A stretch of 64,000 nucleotides of DNA, taken from Bacillota bacterium (lineage in GTDB: Bacteria > Bacillota > Clostridia > Oscillospirales > Ruminococcaceae). The stretch is from the NCBI GenBank assembly GCA_023458875.1, contig JAEWXO010000051.1, forward strand, positions 1-64,000. Direction: 5' to 3'. Position numbers and translations under genes: made by a program. Below the pieces are notes generated by a model, which was not told the DNA's origin, made no database searches, and was given only the letters and a program-made list of their open reading frames with translations. Positions within the stretch are counted from its first letter, which is position 1. Every line of letters begins with the position of its first letter. Below, in pieces: positions 27,055-36,697 of this stretch.

Positions 27055-28935
27055 ATGAAGTATGTAATAGGAAGTTATGATGTAATAGTTGTTGGTGCAG
27101 GACATGCAGGGGTAGAAGCAGCACTTGCAAGTGCAAGACTTGGATGTAAAACAGTGCTTTTTACAATTTCACTTGATAATATAAGCAATATGCCTTGTAA
27201 TCCTTCTATAGGAGGAACCGCAAAAGGCCATCTTGTAAGAGAAATAGATGCGCTTGGCGGAGAGCTGGGAAAAGCAGCAGATAAATGCTTTATCCAGAGC
27301 AGAATGCTAAACAGGGGCAGAGGACCTGCTGTTCACAGCCTCAGAGTTCAGGCTGACAGAACTCTTCTGCACAATTATATGAAAAAGGTCTGTGAGAATG
27401 AGAAAAATCTCGATATAAAGCAGGCAGAAGTATCAGGCCTGATTACAGAAAACAATACCGTAAAAGGAGTAAGAACATATCTTGGCGGTGAGTATTCTGC
27501 AAAGGCTGTAATAATTGCAACCGGAACATATCTTAAAGGAAAAATTCATGTAGGTGAGTCCTCATATACAGCAGGACCTGATAATACTATCGCATCAATG
27601 AGCTTTTCGGATTCGCTTTCAGAAAACAACATTACACTCAGAAGATTCAAAACAGGTACTCCGTGCCGTGTACACAAAAGAAGTATTAATTTTGATATTC
27701 TTGAAAAGCAATCCGGTGATCCTGATATTGTTCCTTTTTCATTTGAAACTGATAAAAGCAGCCTGAAAAATCAGGTTGACTGTTATATTACTTATACAAA
27801 CGAAAATACACATAAAGTAATAAGGGAAAATCTTCACCGTTCACCTTTGTATTCAGGAAAAATACATGGTGTGGGCCCGAGATACTGTCCTTCTATTGAG
27901 GATAAGGTTGTGAGATTTGCCGATAAGGAGAGACATCAGCTTTTTATTGAGCCGATGGGACTTGATACTGACGAATATTACCTTCAGGGTATGTCATCAT
28001 CACTTCCTGAAGATGTACAGCTTGCATTTCTCAGAACAATAAAAGGCCTTGAAAATGTTGAAATAATGAGACCGGCTTATGCAATTGAATATGATTGCTG
28101 TGATCCTACAGAGCTTTTGCCTACACTGGAATTTAAAAATCTTTGCGGTCTTTATGGTTCAGGTCAGTTTAACGGTACAAGCGGATATGAAGAGGCGGCT
28201 GCGCAGGGACTTGTTGCAGGAATTAATGCAGCCCTTAAGATTATGGGTAAAAAACCGCTTATTCTTGACCGTGCAAGCTCGTATACAGGAACGCTTATTG
28301 ATGATCTTGTAACAAAGGGATGTGACGATCCGTACAGAATGATGACATCAAGAAGCGAGTACAGACTTTTACTCAGACAGGATAACTGTGATCAGCGACT
28401 TACGCCTATGGCATATGAAATAGGACTTATAAACCGTCAGAGATATGAAAAGTTAATTAACAAGCAGGAACAGATTGAAAAAGAATTCAAACGAATAAGC
28501 ACTCTTAATGTTGCGCCATCCGAGAGGCTTAACAGATTTCTTGAGGAGCATCAGACAGCGCCCATGTCAACAGGATGTAAAATGACTGATCTGATGAGAA
28601 GACCGCAGCTTAATTATTTTATTCTGAAGGATTTTGATGAGCAGAGACCTGAGCTTGACTTTGAAGTATGTGAACAGGTTGATCTTAAGATAAAATATGA
28701 CGGATACATCCAGAAACAGATCCAGCAGGTTGAACAGATGCGTAAGCTCAATAAAAAAGTTCTCCCTGAAGATATTGATTATAAAAATATAAAAGGACTG
28801 AGACTCGAGGCAGTGGAAAAGCTGGAAAAATTCCGACCGTACAGTATAGGTCACGCTTCACGTATTTCCGGAGTATCTCCGGCAGATATCTCGGTGTTGC
28901 TCATATGGCTTGATCAGAATGAAAAAAACAAATAA
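27055..28935 (+). CDS. mnmG: tRNA uridine-5-carboxymethylaminomethyl synthase MnmG
   Basis: A 626-residue FAD enzyme, partner of MnmE. It has the Rossmann motif [19 protein letters not shown] near the N-terminus, [21 protein letters not shown], the cysteine in [12 protein letters not shown], and the C-terminal tRNA-binding domain with the [10 protein letters not shown] and [13 protein letters not shown] sequences. A good AAAGGA site precedes the ATG. Confidence 0.97.
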   Translation: MKYVIGSYDVIVVGAGHAGVEAALASARLGCKTVLFTISLDNISNMPCNPSIGGTAKGHLVREIDALGGELGKAADKCFIQSRMLNRGRGPAVHSLRVQADRTLLHNYMKKVCENEKNLDIKQAEVSGLITENNTVKGVRTYLGGEYSAKAVIIATGTYLKGKIHVGESSYTAGPDNTIASMSFSDSLSENNITLRRFKTGTPCRVHKRSINFDILEKQSGDPDIVPFSFETDKSSLKNQVDCYITYTNENTHKVIRENLHRSPLYSGKIHGVGPRYCPSIEDKVVRFADKERHQLFIEPMGLDTDEYYLQGMSSSLPEDVQLAFLRTIKGLENVEIMRPAYAIEYDCCDPTELLPTLEFKNLCGLYGSGQFNGTSGYEEAAAQGLVAGINAALKIMGKKPLILDRASSYTGTLIDDLVTKGCDDPYRMMTSRSEYRLLLRQDNCDQRLTPMAYEIGLINRQRYEKLINKQEQIEKEFKRISTLNVAPSERLNRFLEEHQTAPMSTGCKMTDLMRRPQLNYFILKDFDEQRPELDFEVCEQVDLKIKYDGYIQKQIQQVEQMRKLNKKVLPEDIDYKNIKGLRLEAVEKLEKFRPYSIGHASRISGVSPADISVLLIWLDQNEKNK

Positions 28936-28950
28936 TAAGGAAGGTGTTTC

Positions 28951-29655
28951 ATGCTACCTGAATTTGAAATATGCCGTAAAGTATTTGAAGATAACTCACT
29001 GACTCTGACTGAAGAAGTCTATAAAAAGCTTGATATATATGCTGATTTTCTTTTTCAGACAAATAAAGTTATAAATCTTACTGCTATAACAGAGCCGCTT
29101 GATATTCTTATAAAGCACTTTGTAGACAGTATTTACATCACAAAATATATTGATTTCAAGTCGGGAATGAAAGCAGTGGACGTTGGTACCGGCGCAGGAT
29201 TCCCTCTTTTGCCTGTAAAAATATACAAGCCTGAAATAAATATCACACTGCTTGACGGAAACAACAAGAGGATAAATTTTCTAAAGGAGCTTTGCTGTAA
29301 AATTGATATTGAAGCCGAGTGTATTCATGAACGTGCAGAGCTTCTTGCAAGAAAAGAAGAATACAGGGAAAAATACGATATTGCAACTGCAAGAGCAGTC
29401 TCTGCTATGCCTGTGCTGAGTGAATACTGTATGCCTTTTGTCAAACCGGGCGGGATATTTGGTGCTATGAAGGGCCCGTCTGAAAATATCGCGGATGCTT
29501 CAGATGCAATAAAGCTTCTTGGCGGAAAAATATTAAGTGATATAAACTATCAGGTGAATAATGACAAAAGAAGGATAATAATTGTAAGAAAAATAACGCC
29601 ATGTTCGACAAAATATCCTAGGAGTTCAAATAAAATTAATGCTAAGCCACTGTAA
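28951..29655 (+). CDS. rsmG: 16S rRNA (guanine-N7) methyltransferase RsmG
   Basis: A 234-residue class I methyltransferase that makes m7G527 in 16S rRNA. The SAM motif is AVDVGTGAGFPLLPVKI (about residues 73-89), with LLDGNNKRINFL and ARAVSAMPVLSEYCMPFVKPGG further on. It starts 15 bp after mnmG. The last codons run into the terminator stem, so the C-terminal tail is short and variable. Confidence 0.95.
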   Translation: MLPEFEICRKVFEDNSLTLTEEVYKKLDIYADFLFQTNKVINLTAITEPLDILIKHFVDSIYITKYIDFKSGMKAVDVGTGAGFPLLPVKIYKPEINITLLDGNNKRINFLKELCCKIDIEAECIHERAELLARKEEYREKYDIATARAVSAMPVLSEYCMPFVKPGGIFGAMKGPSENIADASDAIKLLGGKILSDINYQVNNDKRRIIIVRKITPCSTKYPRSSNKINAKPL

Positions 29656-29667
29656 ATACAGTGGCTT
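29644..29667 (+). terminator. Terminator overlapping the rsmG stop codon
   Basis: AAGCCACTGT (29644-29653) and ACAGTGGCTT (29658-29667) form a 10-bp stem with a 4-nt loop, followed by TTG and T-rich bases. It ends the rpmH-rsmG transcript. A promoter-like TATAAT at 29728-29733, with a poor -35 17 bp upstream, may start noc. Confidence 0.75.
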
Positions 29668-29797
29668 TTGTATTAATCTGTAAAATTTGATAATAATATT
29701 GTGCTGGAATTTATTTCCCGTATGATGTATAATACATACAAGGACAACCATTCAAACATTATTATGCAATCATATTTCTGAAGGGAGTAATTTTATA

Positions 29798-30610
29798 ATG
29801 ACGGCTTTTTTGAATTTTACAAAGGAGAAGCAGATAAACAAAGTAGTCCAGATTGACATCAATGATATTGTACCGAATCCTCATCAGCCGAGAAGCGAAT
29901 TTGAGGGGAGCAATATTTTTTCACTTGCTGAAAGTATAAGACAGAACGGAATACTGCAGCCTTTAACTGTTAGAAAGAACGAAAATAATTACGAGCTTAT
30001 TGCAGGTGAACGCAGACTGAGGGCGGCCAAGCTTGTTGAAATGCAGTATGTTCCATGTATTATTATGAACATAAGTGAACGTAATTCCGCTATACTTGCA
30101 CTTGTGGAAAATATTCAGAGACAGGATCTTTCATTTTTTGACGAGGCAAATGCAATTGAAAAGCTTATAAATTATTATGGAATGACTCAGGAGGATGCGG
30201 CAATAAAGCTTGGAAAAGCACAGAGTACAATTGCAAATAAGCTGAGACTTTTAAAGCTTACTGATGAAGAACGTCTTGTAATTACAAGATATAATCTTAC
30301 AGAAAGACATGCAAGAGCACTTCTTAAGCTTGGTTCTCCGGAAGACAGAATGCTGATAATAAACAGGATAGTCAAGTTCTCTCTGAATGTTGAGAAAACA
30401 GAACAGGTTATTGATGATTACATATCAAAAAACAATATTAAGGAAAGCTATAGAAAACGCAGTAAGGTTTTTTCTGATGTTCGTCTTTTTGTAAATTCTA
30501 TTAACAGGGCAGTTGAAACTATGAAAGCAGCAGGGATTTCAGCTGATTCATGCAAGATTCAGTATGATGATTTTGTAGAATACAGGGTAAGAATTCCTAT
30601 AGAAAAATAA
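29798..30610 (+). CDS. noc: ParB/Noc-family nucleoid occlusion protein
   Basis: A 270-residue ParB-like CTPase. The N-terminal CTP-binding domain shows NPHQPRSEF, IRQNGILQPL, the GERRLRAAK box and LVENIQRQDL, followed by a helix-turn-helix centred on MTQEDAAIKLGKAQSTIANKLRLL. Its place directly after rsmG and before parA matches noc in B. subtilis. The short Phe-containing N-terminus (MTAFLNFTKEK) could be the membrane-targeting helix known for Noc. Noc binds DNA sites and blocks division over the nucleoid. A role as a second ParB cannot be excluded. Confidence 0.85.
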   Translation: MTAFLNFTKEKQINKVVQIDINDIVPNPHQPRSEFEGSNIFSLAESIRQNGILQPLTVRKNENNYELIAGERRLRAAKLVEMQYVPCIIMNISERNSAILALVENIQRQDLSFFDEANAIEKLINYYGMTQEDAAIKLGKAQSTIANKLRLLKLTDEERLVITRYNLTERHARALLKLGSPEDRMLIINRIVKFSLNVEKTEQVIDDYISKNNIKESYRKRSKVFSDVRLFVNSINRAVETMKAAGISADSCKIQYDDFVEYRVRIPIEK

Positions 30611-30614
30611 AAAA

Positions 30615-30630
30615 TGTTCCACGTGGAACA
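30615..30630. promoter_or_regulatory. parS centromere site 1, inside a hairpin
   Basis: TGTTCCACGTGGAACA is a perfect 16-bp palindrome that differs from the classical Firmicute parS (TGTTTCACGTGAAACA) by one symmetric pair. It is flanked by AAAAA and TTTTT, so the same sequence forms a terminator hairpin after noc. ParB encoded at 31600 should load here. An identical 16-mer occurs at 44911-44926. Confidence 0.88.
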
Positions 30631-30699
30631 TTTTTATTTCCCCCCTTGATTAAAAGGGGGAATTTTTTTTAAAAAAATGCGTTTAGGAAAGGAGAAAAC

Positions 30700-30728
30700 T
30701 TTACACTAATTATAATTTGTGATATAAT
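30700..30728 (+). promoter_or_regulatory. Promoter of parA-parB
   Basis: TTTACA (30700-30705) and TATAAT (30723-30728) are 17 bp apart, about 36 bp before the parA start. Confidence 0.75.
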
Positions 30729-30763
30729 AGTATTTAGTCATTAAAATCTGAGGGGGGAATTAT

Positions 30764-31576
30764 GTGGGCAAAATAATTGCAGTTGCAAATCAGAAGGGCG
30801 GAGTAGGAAAGTCTACAACCGTAATAAATCTGGCGGCGTTTCTCGGAAGCAAAAATAAAAAAGTTCTTTGTATAGACATTGATTCACAGGGAAATGTTAC
30901 AAGCGGGTTTGGAATACGAAAAAAAACAGTAAAATATTCTACGTATGATCTGCTCATAGGAAGGGCAAGTGTTCAGGATGCAGTTATATACACTGAATTT
31001 GAAAATGTTTATGTGGTGCCTTCAACATCTGCACTTGCAGGTGCAGAAATTGAAATTATGAACCTTGACAGCAGACTCAAACGTCTTAAAATGCAGATTT
31101 TGTCATGCAAGCATGAATATGACTACATTTTTATTGACTGTCCTCCATCGTTAAGTCTTATAACATTAAACGGCCTTGTTGCAGCTGACAGTGTGCTTGT
31201 TCCGCTTCAGTGTGAATTCTTCTCACTTGAAGGATTGTCACAGCTGACAGAAATAATAAAGCACGTAAAGGTTAATGATAACCCGTCACTTGAAATTGAA
31301 GGTCTGCTTTTCACTATGTTTGATCCGAGACTTAATGTGACAAATATGGTTGTAAATGAAGTTAAAAAATATTTTCCGGATTCTGTTTTTGAGACTACTA
31401 TTCCAAGAAATGTAAGACTATCAGAAGCCCCGAGTCATGGGATGCCGGTAATGTACTATGATAAAAATTCAAAAGGTACAGAGGCATACGCACGGCTTGG
31501 AATGGAGATTCTGGGCGAACCATACGAGGAAAAGAGTAAAAAGAAATTTAATCTTACATTCAAAAAGAAAAAATAA
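30764..31576 (+). CDS. parA: Chromosome partitioning ATPase ParA/Soj
   Basis: A 270-residue ParA-type ATPase with the deviant Walker A GKIIAVANQKGGVGKSTTVI at the N-terminus, the FIDCPPSLS motif near residue 125 and LSEAPSHGMPV near the end. It cooperates with ParB and parS in chromosome segregation and, in Bacillus, controls DnaA. It starts at GTG with a strong GAGGGGGG site 6 bases away; a nearby ATG at 30762 is out of frame. parB follows 23 bp later. Confidence 0.95.
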   Translation: MGKIIAVANQKGGVGKSTTVINLAAFLGSKNKKVLCIDIDSQGNVTSGFGIRKKTVKYSTYDLLIGRASVQDAVIYTEFENVYVVPSTSALAGAEIEIMNLDSRLKRLKMQILSCKHEYDYIFIDCPPSLSLITLNGLVAADSVLVPLQCEFFSLEGLSQLTEIIKHVKVNDNPSLEIEGLLFTMFDPRLNVTNMVVNEVKKYFPDSVFETTIPRNVRLSEAPSHGMPVMYYDKNSKGTEAYARLGMEILGEPYEEKSKKKFNLTFKKKK

Positions 31577-31599
31577 ATATTTGCGAAAGTGGTGACGTT

Positions 31600-32451
31600 A
31601 TGGCAGTAAGAAAGGGCGGACTTGGAATAGGCCTTGAAGCATTATTTGACGATAATTCTTCGGATGTTCAGGTGAAAAAAACCCTTAGAACGTCTGAAAT
31701 AGAACCTAACAGATCACAGCCAAGGAAAAATTTTAATGAAGAAGCAATAGCATCTCTTGCAGAATCAATAAAAGAACACGGAATCATTCAGCCGCTGCTT
31801 GTACGCCCATATCAGAATACATATCAGATAGTAGCAGGTGAACGCAGATGGAGAGCCGCACGCATGCTTGGAATTGATGAGGTTCCTGTAATAATAAAGG
31901 AGCTTTCTGATGCTGAGGCAATGCAGGTTGCACTTATTGAAAATCTCCAGCGTGAAAATCTGAATCCGATTGAAGAAGCTTCAAGCTACAAAGAGCTAAT
32001 TGAAATATATCAGATGAAGCAGGAGCATTTGTCTAAAATAGTCGGACGTTCAAGATCATCAGTATCAAATTCAATCAGGCTTTTAAATCTTCCTGATGAG
32101 GTACAGCAATATATAAAAGAAGGTCTTGTATCTGTAGGACATGCCAAGATACTTTTAGGTATCGAGGACAAAGAAATAATGCTTGAGCTTGCCGTCAGAG
32201 TTTCAGAGGGAAAACTGACAGTAAGGGCACTTGAAGCAGAAGTTATGAAGCTCAGTGAAAAAAAGAGTGATCAGATATCAGAGCAAGGTCGTAAGAAAGA
32301 CAGCTATTTTAAAGAGATGGAGCTTAGTCTTAAGGACCGACTTGGCAGAAAAGTAAGCGTCAAGCAAAATGGCGAAAACAAAGGAACACTTGTACTTGAG
32401 TTTTATGACAAGGATGACCTTTTATTTTTGGCAGACAAGCTTGTTAAATAA
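31600..32451 (+). CDS. parB: Chromosome partitioning protein ParB/Spo0J
   Basis: A 283-residue ParB CTPase clamp. It has the N-terminal RKGGLGIGLEALFDD, IKEHGIIQPLLVRPY, GERRWRAARMLG and LIENLQRENLNPIEEA motifs, a helix-turn-helix with SKIVGRSRSSVSNSIRLL, and a C-terminal dimerisation domain after a charged linker. It binds parS (two sites visible in this window), loads SMC and directs origin segregation. Confidence 0.95.
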   Translation: MAVRKGGLGIGLEALFDDNSSDVQVKKTLRTSEIEPNRSQPRKNFNEEAIASLAESIKEHGIIQPLLVRPYQNTYQIVAGERRWRAARMLGIDEVPVIIKELSDAEAMQVALIENLQRENLNPIEEASSYKELIEIYQMKQEHLSKIVGRSRSSVSNSIRLLNLPDEVQQYIKEGLVSVGHAKILLGIEDKEIMLELAVRVSEGKLTVRALEAEVMKLSEKKSDQISEQGRKKDSYFKEMELSLKDRLGRKVSVKQNGENKGTLVLEFYDKDDLLFLADKLVK

Positions 32452-32478
32452 AAAAACGGAAAGAGAGTTTATAGGTTT

Positions 32479-33762
32479 ATGTTAGATATTAAATTTTTAA
32501 GAGAAAATCCGGAAGAAGTAAAAAAGAATATACGTAATAAATTTCAGGACGGAAAGCTTCCGCTTGTTGATGAGGTAATTGAACTTGATAAGAAAAACCG
32601 CAGCATAAAGCAGGAGGTTGAAGCACTCCGTGCAGACAGAAACAAGCTTTCAAAGCAAATCGGTGCTTTAATGGGCCAGGGTAAAAAGGAAGAGGCTGAG
32701 GAAGTTAAAAAGCAGGTAACTGCCCAGGCACAGCGTCTTGCAGATCTTTCTGAAGAAGAAAAGGAAGTTGAAGAAAAGCTTAAAAAGAACATGATGGTTA
32801 TTCCTAATATTATAGATCCGTCTGTTCCTATAGGTAAGGATGACAGTGAAAATGTTGAGATAGAAAAGTTCGGAGAGCCTGTTGTACCTGACTTTGAAGT
32901 TCCGTATCATACAGAAATTATGGAGAAGTTAGACGGAATAGATCTTGACAGTGCAAGAAAAGTTGCCGGAAACGGTTTTTATTATCTTATGGGCGATATT
33001 GCAAGACTGCATTCATCAATAATTTCATATGCAAGAGATTTTATGATAGATAAAGGATTTACATACTGTATTCCTCCTTTTATGATAAGAAGTGATGTTG
33101 TAACAGGTGTAATGAGCTTTGCTGAAATGGATGCTATGATGTACAAGATAGAGGGAGAAGACCTGTATCTTATCGGTACAAGTGAGCATTCCATGATAGG
33201 AAAATTTATTGATACTGTAAATCCTGAAGAAAAGCTTCCATTTACCTATACAAGCTATTCACCATGTTTCCGTAAGGAAAAGGGTGCGCACGGTCTTGAA
33301 GAAAGAGGAGTATACCGTATTCATCAGTTTGAAAAACAGGAAATGATAGTAGTCTGCAATCCTGATGAAAGTAAAATATGGTTTGATAAATTATGGCAGA
33401 ATACAGTTGAGCTTTTCCGTTCACTTGATATTCCTGTACGTACTCTCGAATGCTGTTCAGGAGATCTTGCTGATCTTAAGGTTAAGTCAATTGACGTAGA
33501 GGCATGGTCACCGAGACAGAAGAAATATTTTGAGGTAGGAAGCTGTTCAAATCTTGGAGATGCACAGGCAAGAAGACTCAAAATTCGTGTAAGAGGCAAA
33601 GACGGCAATTACTTTGCACATACTCTTAACAATACAGTTGTTGCTCCGCCTAGAATGCTTATAGCTTTTCTGGAAAACAACCTCAATGCTGACGGTTCTG
33701 TAAATATTCCTGCTGCTCTTGTTCCGTATATGAAAAAGGAAAAGCTGATACCAAATGAATAA
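32479..33762 (+). CDS. serS: Seryl-tRNA synthetase
   Basis: A 427-residue class II synthetase. The N-terminal coiled-coil arm spans about residues 30-105 (Lys/Glu-rich). The motif 2 region is SPCFRKEKGAHGLEERGVYR (about 260-279) and motif 3 is NNTVVAPPRMLIAFLENN near the C-terminus. It charges tRNA-Ser. It overlaps the start of the thioesterase gene by 8 bp. Confidence 0.96.
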   Translation: MLDIKFLRENPEEVKKNIRNKFQDGKLPLVDEVIELDKKNRSIKQEVEALRADRNKLSKQIGALMGQGKKEEAEEVKKQVTAQAQRLADLSEEEKEVEEKLKKNMMVIPNIIDPSVPIGKDDSENVEIEKFGEPVVPDFEVPYHTEIMEKLDGIDLDSARKVAGNGFYYLMGDIARLHSSIISYARDFMIDKGFTYCIPPFMIRSDVVTGVMSFAEMDAMMYKIEGEDLYLIGTSEHSMIGKFIDTVNPEEKLPFTYTSYSPCFRKEKGAHGLEERGVYRIHQFEKQEMIVVCNPDESKIWFDKLWQNTVELFRSLDIPVRTLECCSGDLADLKVKSIDVEAWSPRQKKYFEVGSCSNLGDAQARRLKIRVRGKDGNYFAHTLNNTVVAPPRMLIAFLENNLNADGSVNIPAALVPYMKKEKLIPNE

Positions 33763-34489
33763 TAATATTATGGCCGCAGAGACATCTGACAAAAAAAGAG
33801 TTTATTTTTATGAATGCGACTACTGCGGTCGCTTAAAAATATCAGAAATTCTGAAGCTTGCAGCCGAACTGGCCGGTCATGATTATACTCAAAAAGGCTT
33901 CTCTCACGAATTTCTGTGGGAAAGAGACATGGTTTTTCTTGTTTCAAAGGTAAGCTTTCATATATTCGAGTACCCGCAAAGTCAGCAGGTGATAATTTCT
34001 TCAACGTGGGAAAAGGAAACCAAGGGTGCATTATTCATGAGGGAATTCGATATAAAAGATGAAAGCGGAAAGCTTCTTGTACAGGGAATAAGCGGATGGA
34101 TTCTGGTTAATCCTAAGACAAGAAGAATAATTAAACCGTCAGCCTTTAATTTCGATATGCCTAAGATAAATGACAGAACAAATGCAGCTGTTCCGGTAGG
34201 AAAAATAAAATCAGAAAATCCTGTTTTTGCAGGCAGCAGAGAAATAAGAAAATCAGATCTTGATGCAAACGGACATGTCTATAATGCAGTATATGCAGAT
34301 ATGGCTATTGATTTTATTTCTGAACAGACATACGAGCAGAGTGTTGATAATTTCAGAATTGATTATATAAGTGAAGCAAAGCTTGGGGATATAATCGATA
34401 TATATGTATCAGAACATGAAAATAAACTGACAGTAACAGGGACAATAAATGAAAAAATCTGTTTTGATACAGAATTTATATATAAATAA
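33755..34489 (+). CDS. Acyl-ACP thioesterase (FatA/FatB family)
   Basis: A 244-residue double hot-dog protein: YFYECDYCGRLKISEILKLA starts the first fold, and SDLDANGHVYNAVYADMAI (about residues 170-188) is the second-fold motif that supplies Asp, Asn and His to the active site in bacterial acyl-ACP thioesterases. It should release free fatty acids from acyl carrier protein in the cytoplasm. The start overlaps the serS stop, so expression is coupled to serS. Confidence 0.85.
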   Translation: MNNNIMAAETSDKKRVYFYECDYCGRLKISEILKLAAELAGHDYTQKGFSHEFLWERDMVFLVSKVSFHIFEYPQSQQVIISSTWEKETKGALFMREFDIKDESGKLLVQGISGWILVNPKTRRIIKPSAFNFDMPKINDRTNAAVPVGKIKSENPVFAGSREIRKSDLDANGHVYNAVYADMAIDFISEQTYEQSVDNFRIDYISEAKLGDIIDIYVSEHENKLTVTGTINEKICFDTEFIYK

Positions 34490-34529
34490 TTGAAGGTTTT
34501 ATTTAAAAATATAAAATTATTTTTAATGC

Positions 34530-34558
34530 TTGACAAAACAATCAAAATAGAGTATTCT
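34530..34558 (+). promoter_or_regulatory. Promoter of guaB
   Basis: TTGACA (34530-34535) and TATTCT (34553-34558) are separated by 17 bp, about 36 bp before the start codon. The -35 is perfect and the -10 has four of six consensus bases. No purine riboswitch fits in this short leader. Confidence 0.75.
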
Positions 34559-34563
34559 AATAG

Positions 34564-36072
<1,509 letters not shown>

Positions 36073-36080
36073 TAAATACA

Positions 36081-36108
36081 AAAAACACGGTTTTCGAACC
36101 GTGTTTTT
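36081..36108 (+). terminator. Terminator of guaB
   Basis: AAAAACACGGTT (36081-36092) and AACCGTGTTTTT (36097-36108) form a perfect 12-bp stem with a TTCG-type loop and a T-run. The rest of the gap to mazF (36109-36277) shows nothing recognisable. Confidence 0.92.
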
Positions 36109-36277
36109 TTGTATCCTTTTATAATACTTTGTGTTGCGCCATGCCCTAATTATGCATAGTATATAATGAGCCTGATAATCGTAATTACATGTTTAAAATC
36201 TTTATTTATGGCAATGATATAACCATAAAGCTTTAAAACATAAAATCAAAAAAAAGGCATATTAAGGGGTGTTAATT

Positions 36278-36625
36278 ATGGCAGTCAGACGAGGTGAAAT
36301 ATACTATGCAGATTTAAGCCCTGTTGTAGGCTCGGAGCAGGGCGGAGTAAGACCGGTACTTATAGTTCAGAATGACGTTGGGAATAAACACAGTCCTACA
36401 GTCATAGCTGCAGCAATAACGAGTCAGAGAGATAAGGCAAAGCTTCCTACTCACATAGAGCTTAACGCACTCAAATATGGTCTTGCAAAGGACAGTGTTG
36501 TGCTTCTTGAACAAATACGTACCATTGACAAACGTCGTCTTAAAGAGCGCATGGGAGAGCTTGATAATACATCCATGCACAAGGTAAATGACGCATTGTC
36601 AATAAGTTTCGGTCTTAAAAGCTAA
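36278..36625 (+). CDS. MazF/PemK-type mRNA interferase (EndoA-like)
   Basis: A 115-residue toxin-family endoribonuclease. The start is ATG 36278 with AAGGGG 8 bases upstream. It shows [30 protein letters not shown], the [10 protein letters not shown] strand and [11 protein letters not shown], all typical of MazF/NdoA. MazF cuts mRNA at short sequence motifs. No antitoxin-sized ORF is visible in the 200 bp upstream or directly downstream, so the usual mazE/ndoAI partner is missing locally. Confidence 0.9.
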   Translation: MAVRRGEIYYADLSPVVGSEQGGVRPVLIVQNDVGNKHSPTVIAAAITSQRDKAKLPTHIELNALKYGLAKDSVVLLEQIRTIDKRRLKERMGELDNTSMHKVNDALSISFGLKS

Positions 36626-36630
36626 AATTA

Positions 36631-36660
36631 ATCCGGACAGATATAGATATTTGTCCGGAT
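36631..36660. terminator. Bidirectional terminator after mazF
   Basis: ATCCGGACA (36631-36639) and TGTCCGGAT (36652-36660) form a 9-bp stem followed by TTTTT. It lies between the convergent mazF and P-type ATPase genes. Confidence 0.85.
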
Positions 36661-36697
36661 TTTTAATTTCATATTAAAATAAAAAGTTTAAAAAGTT

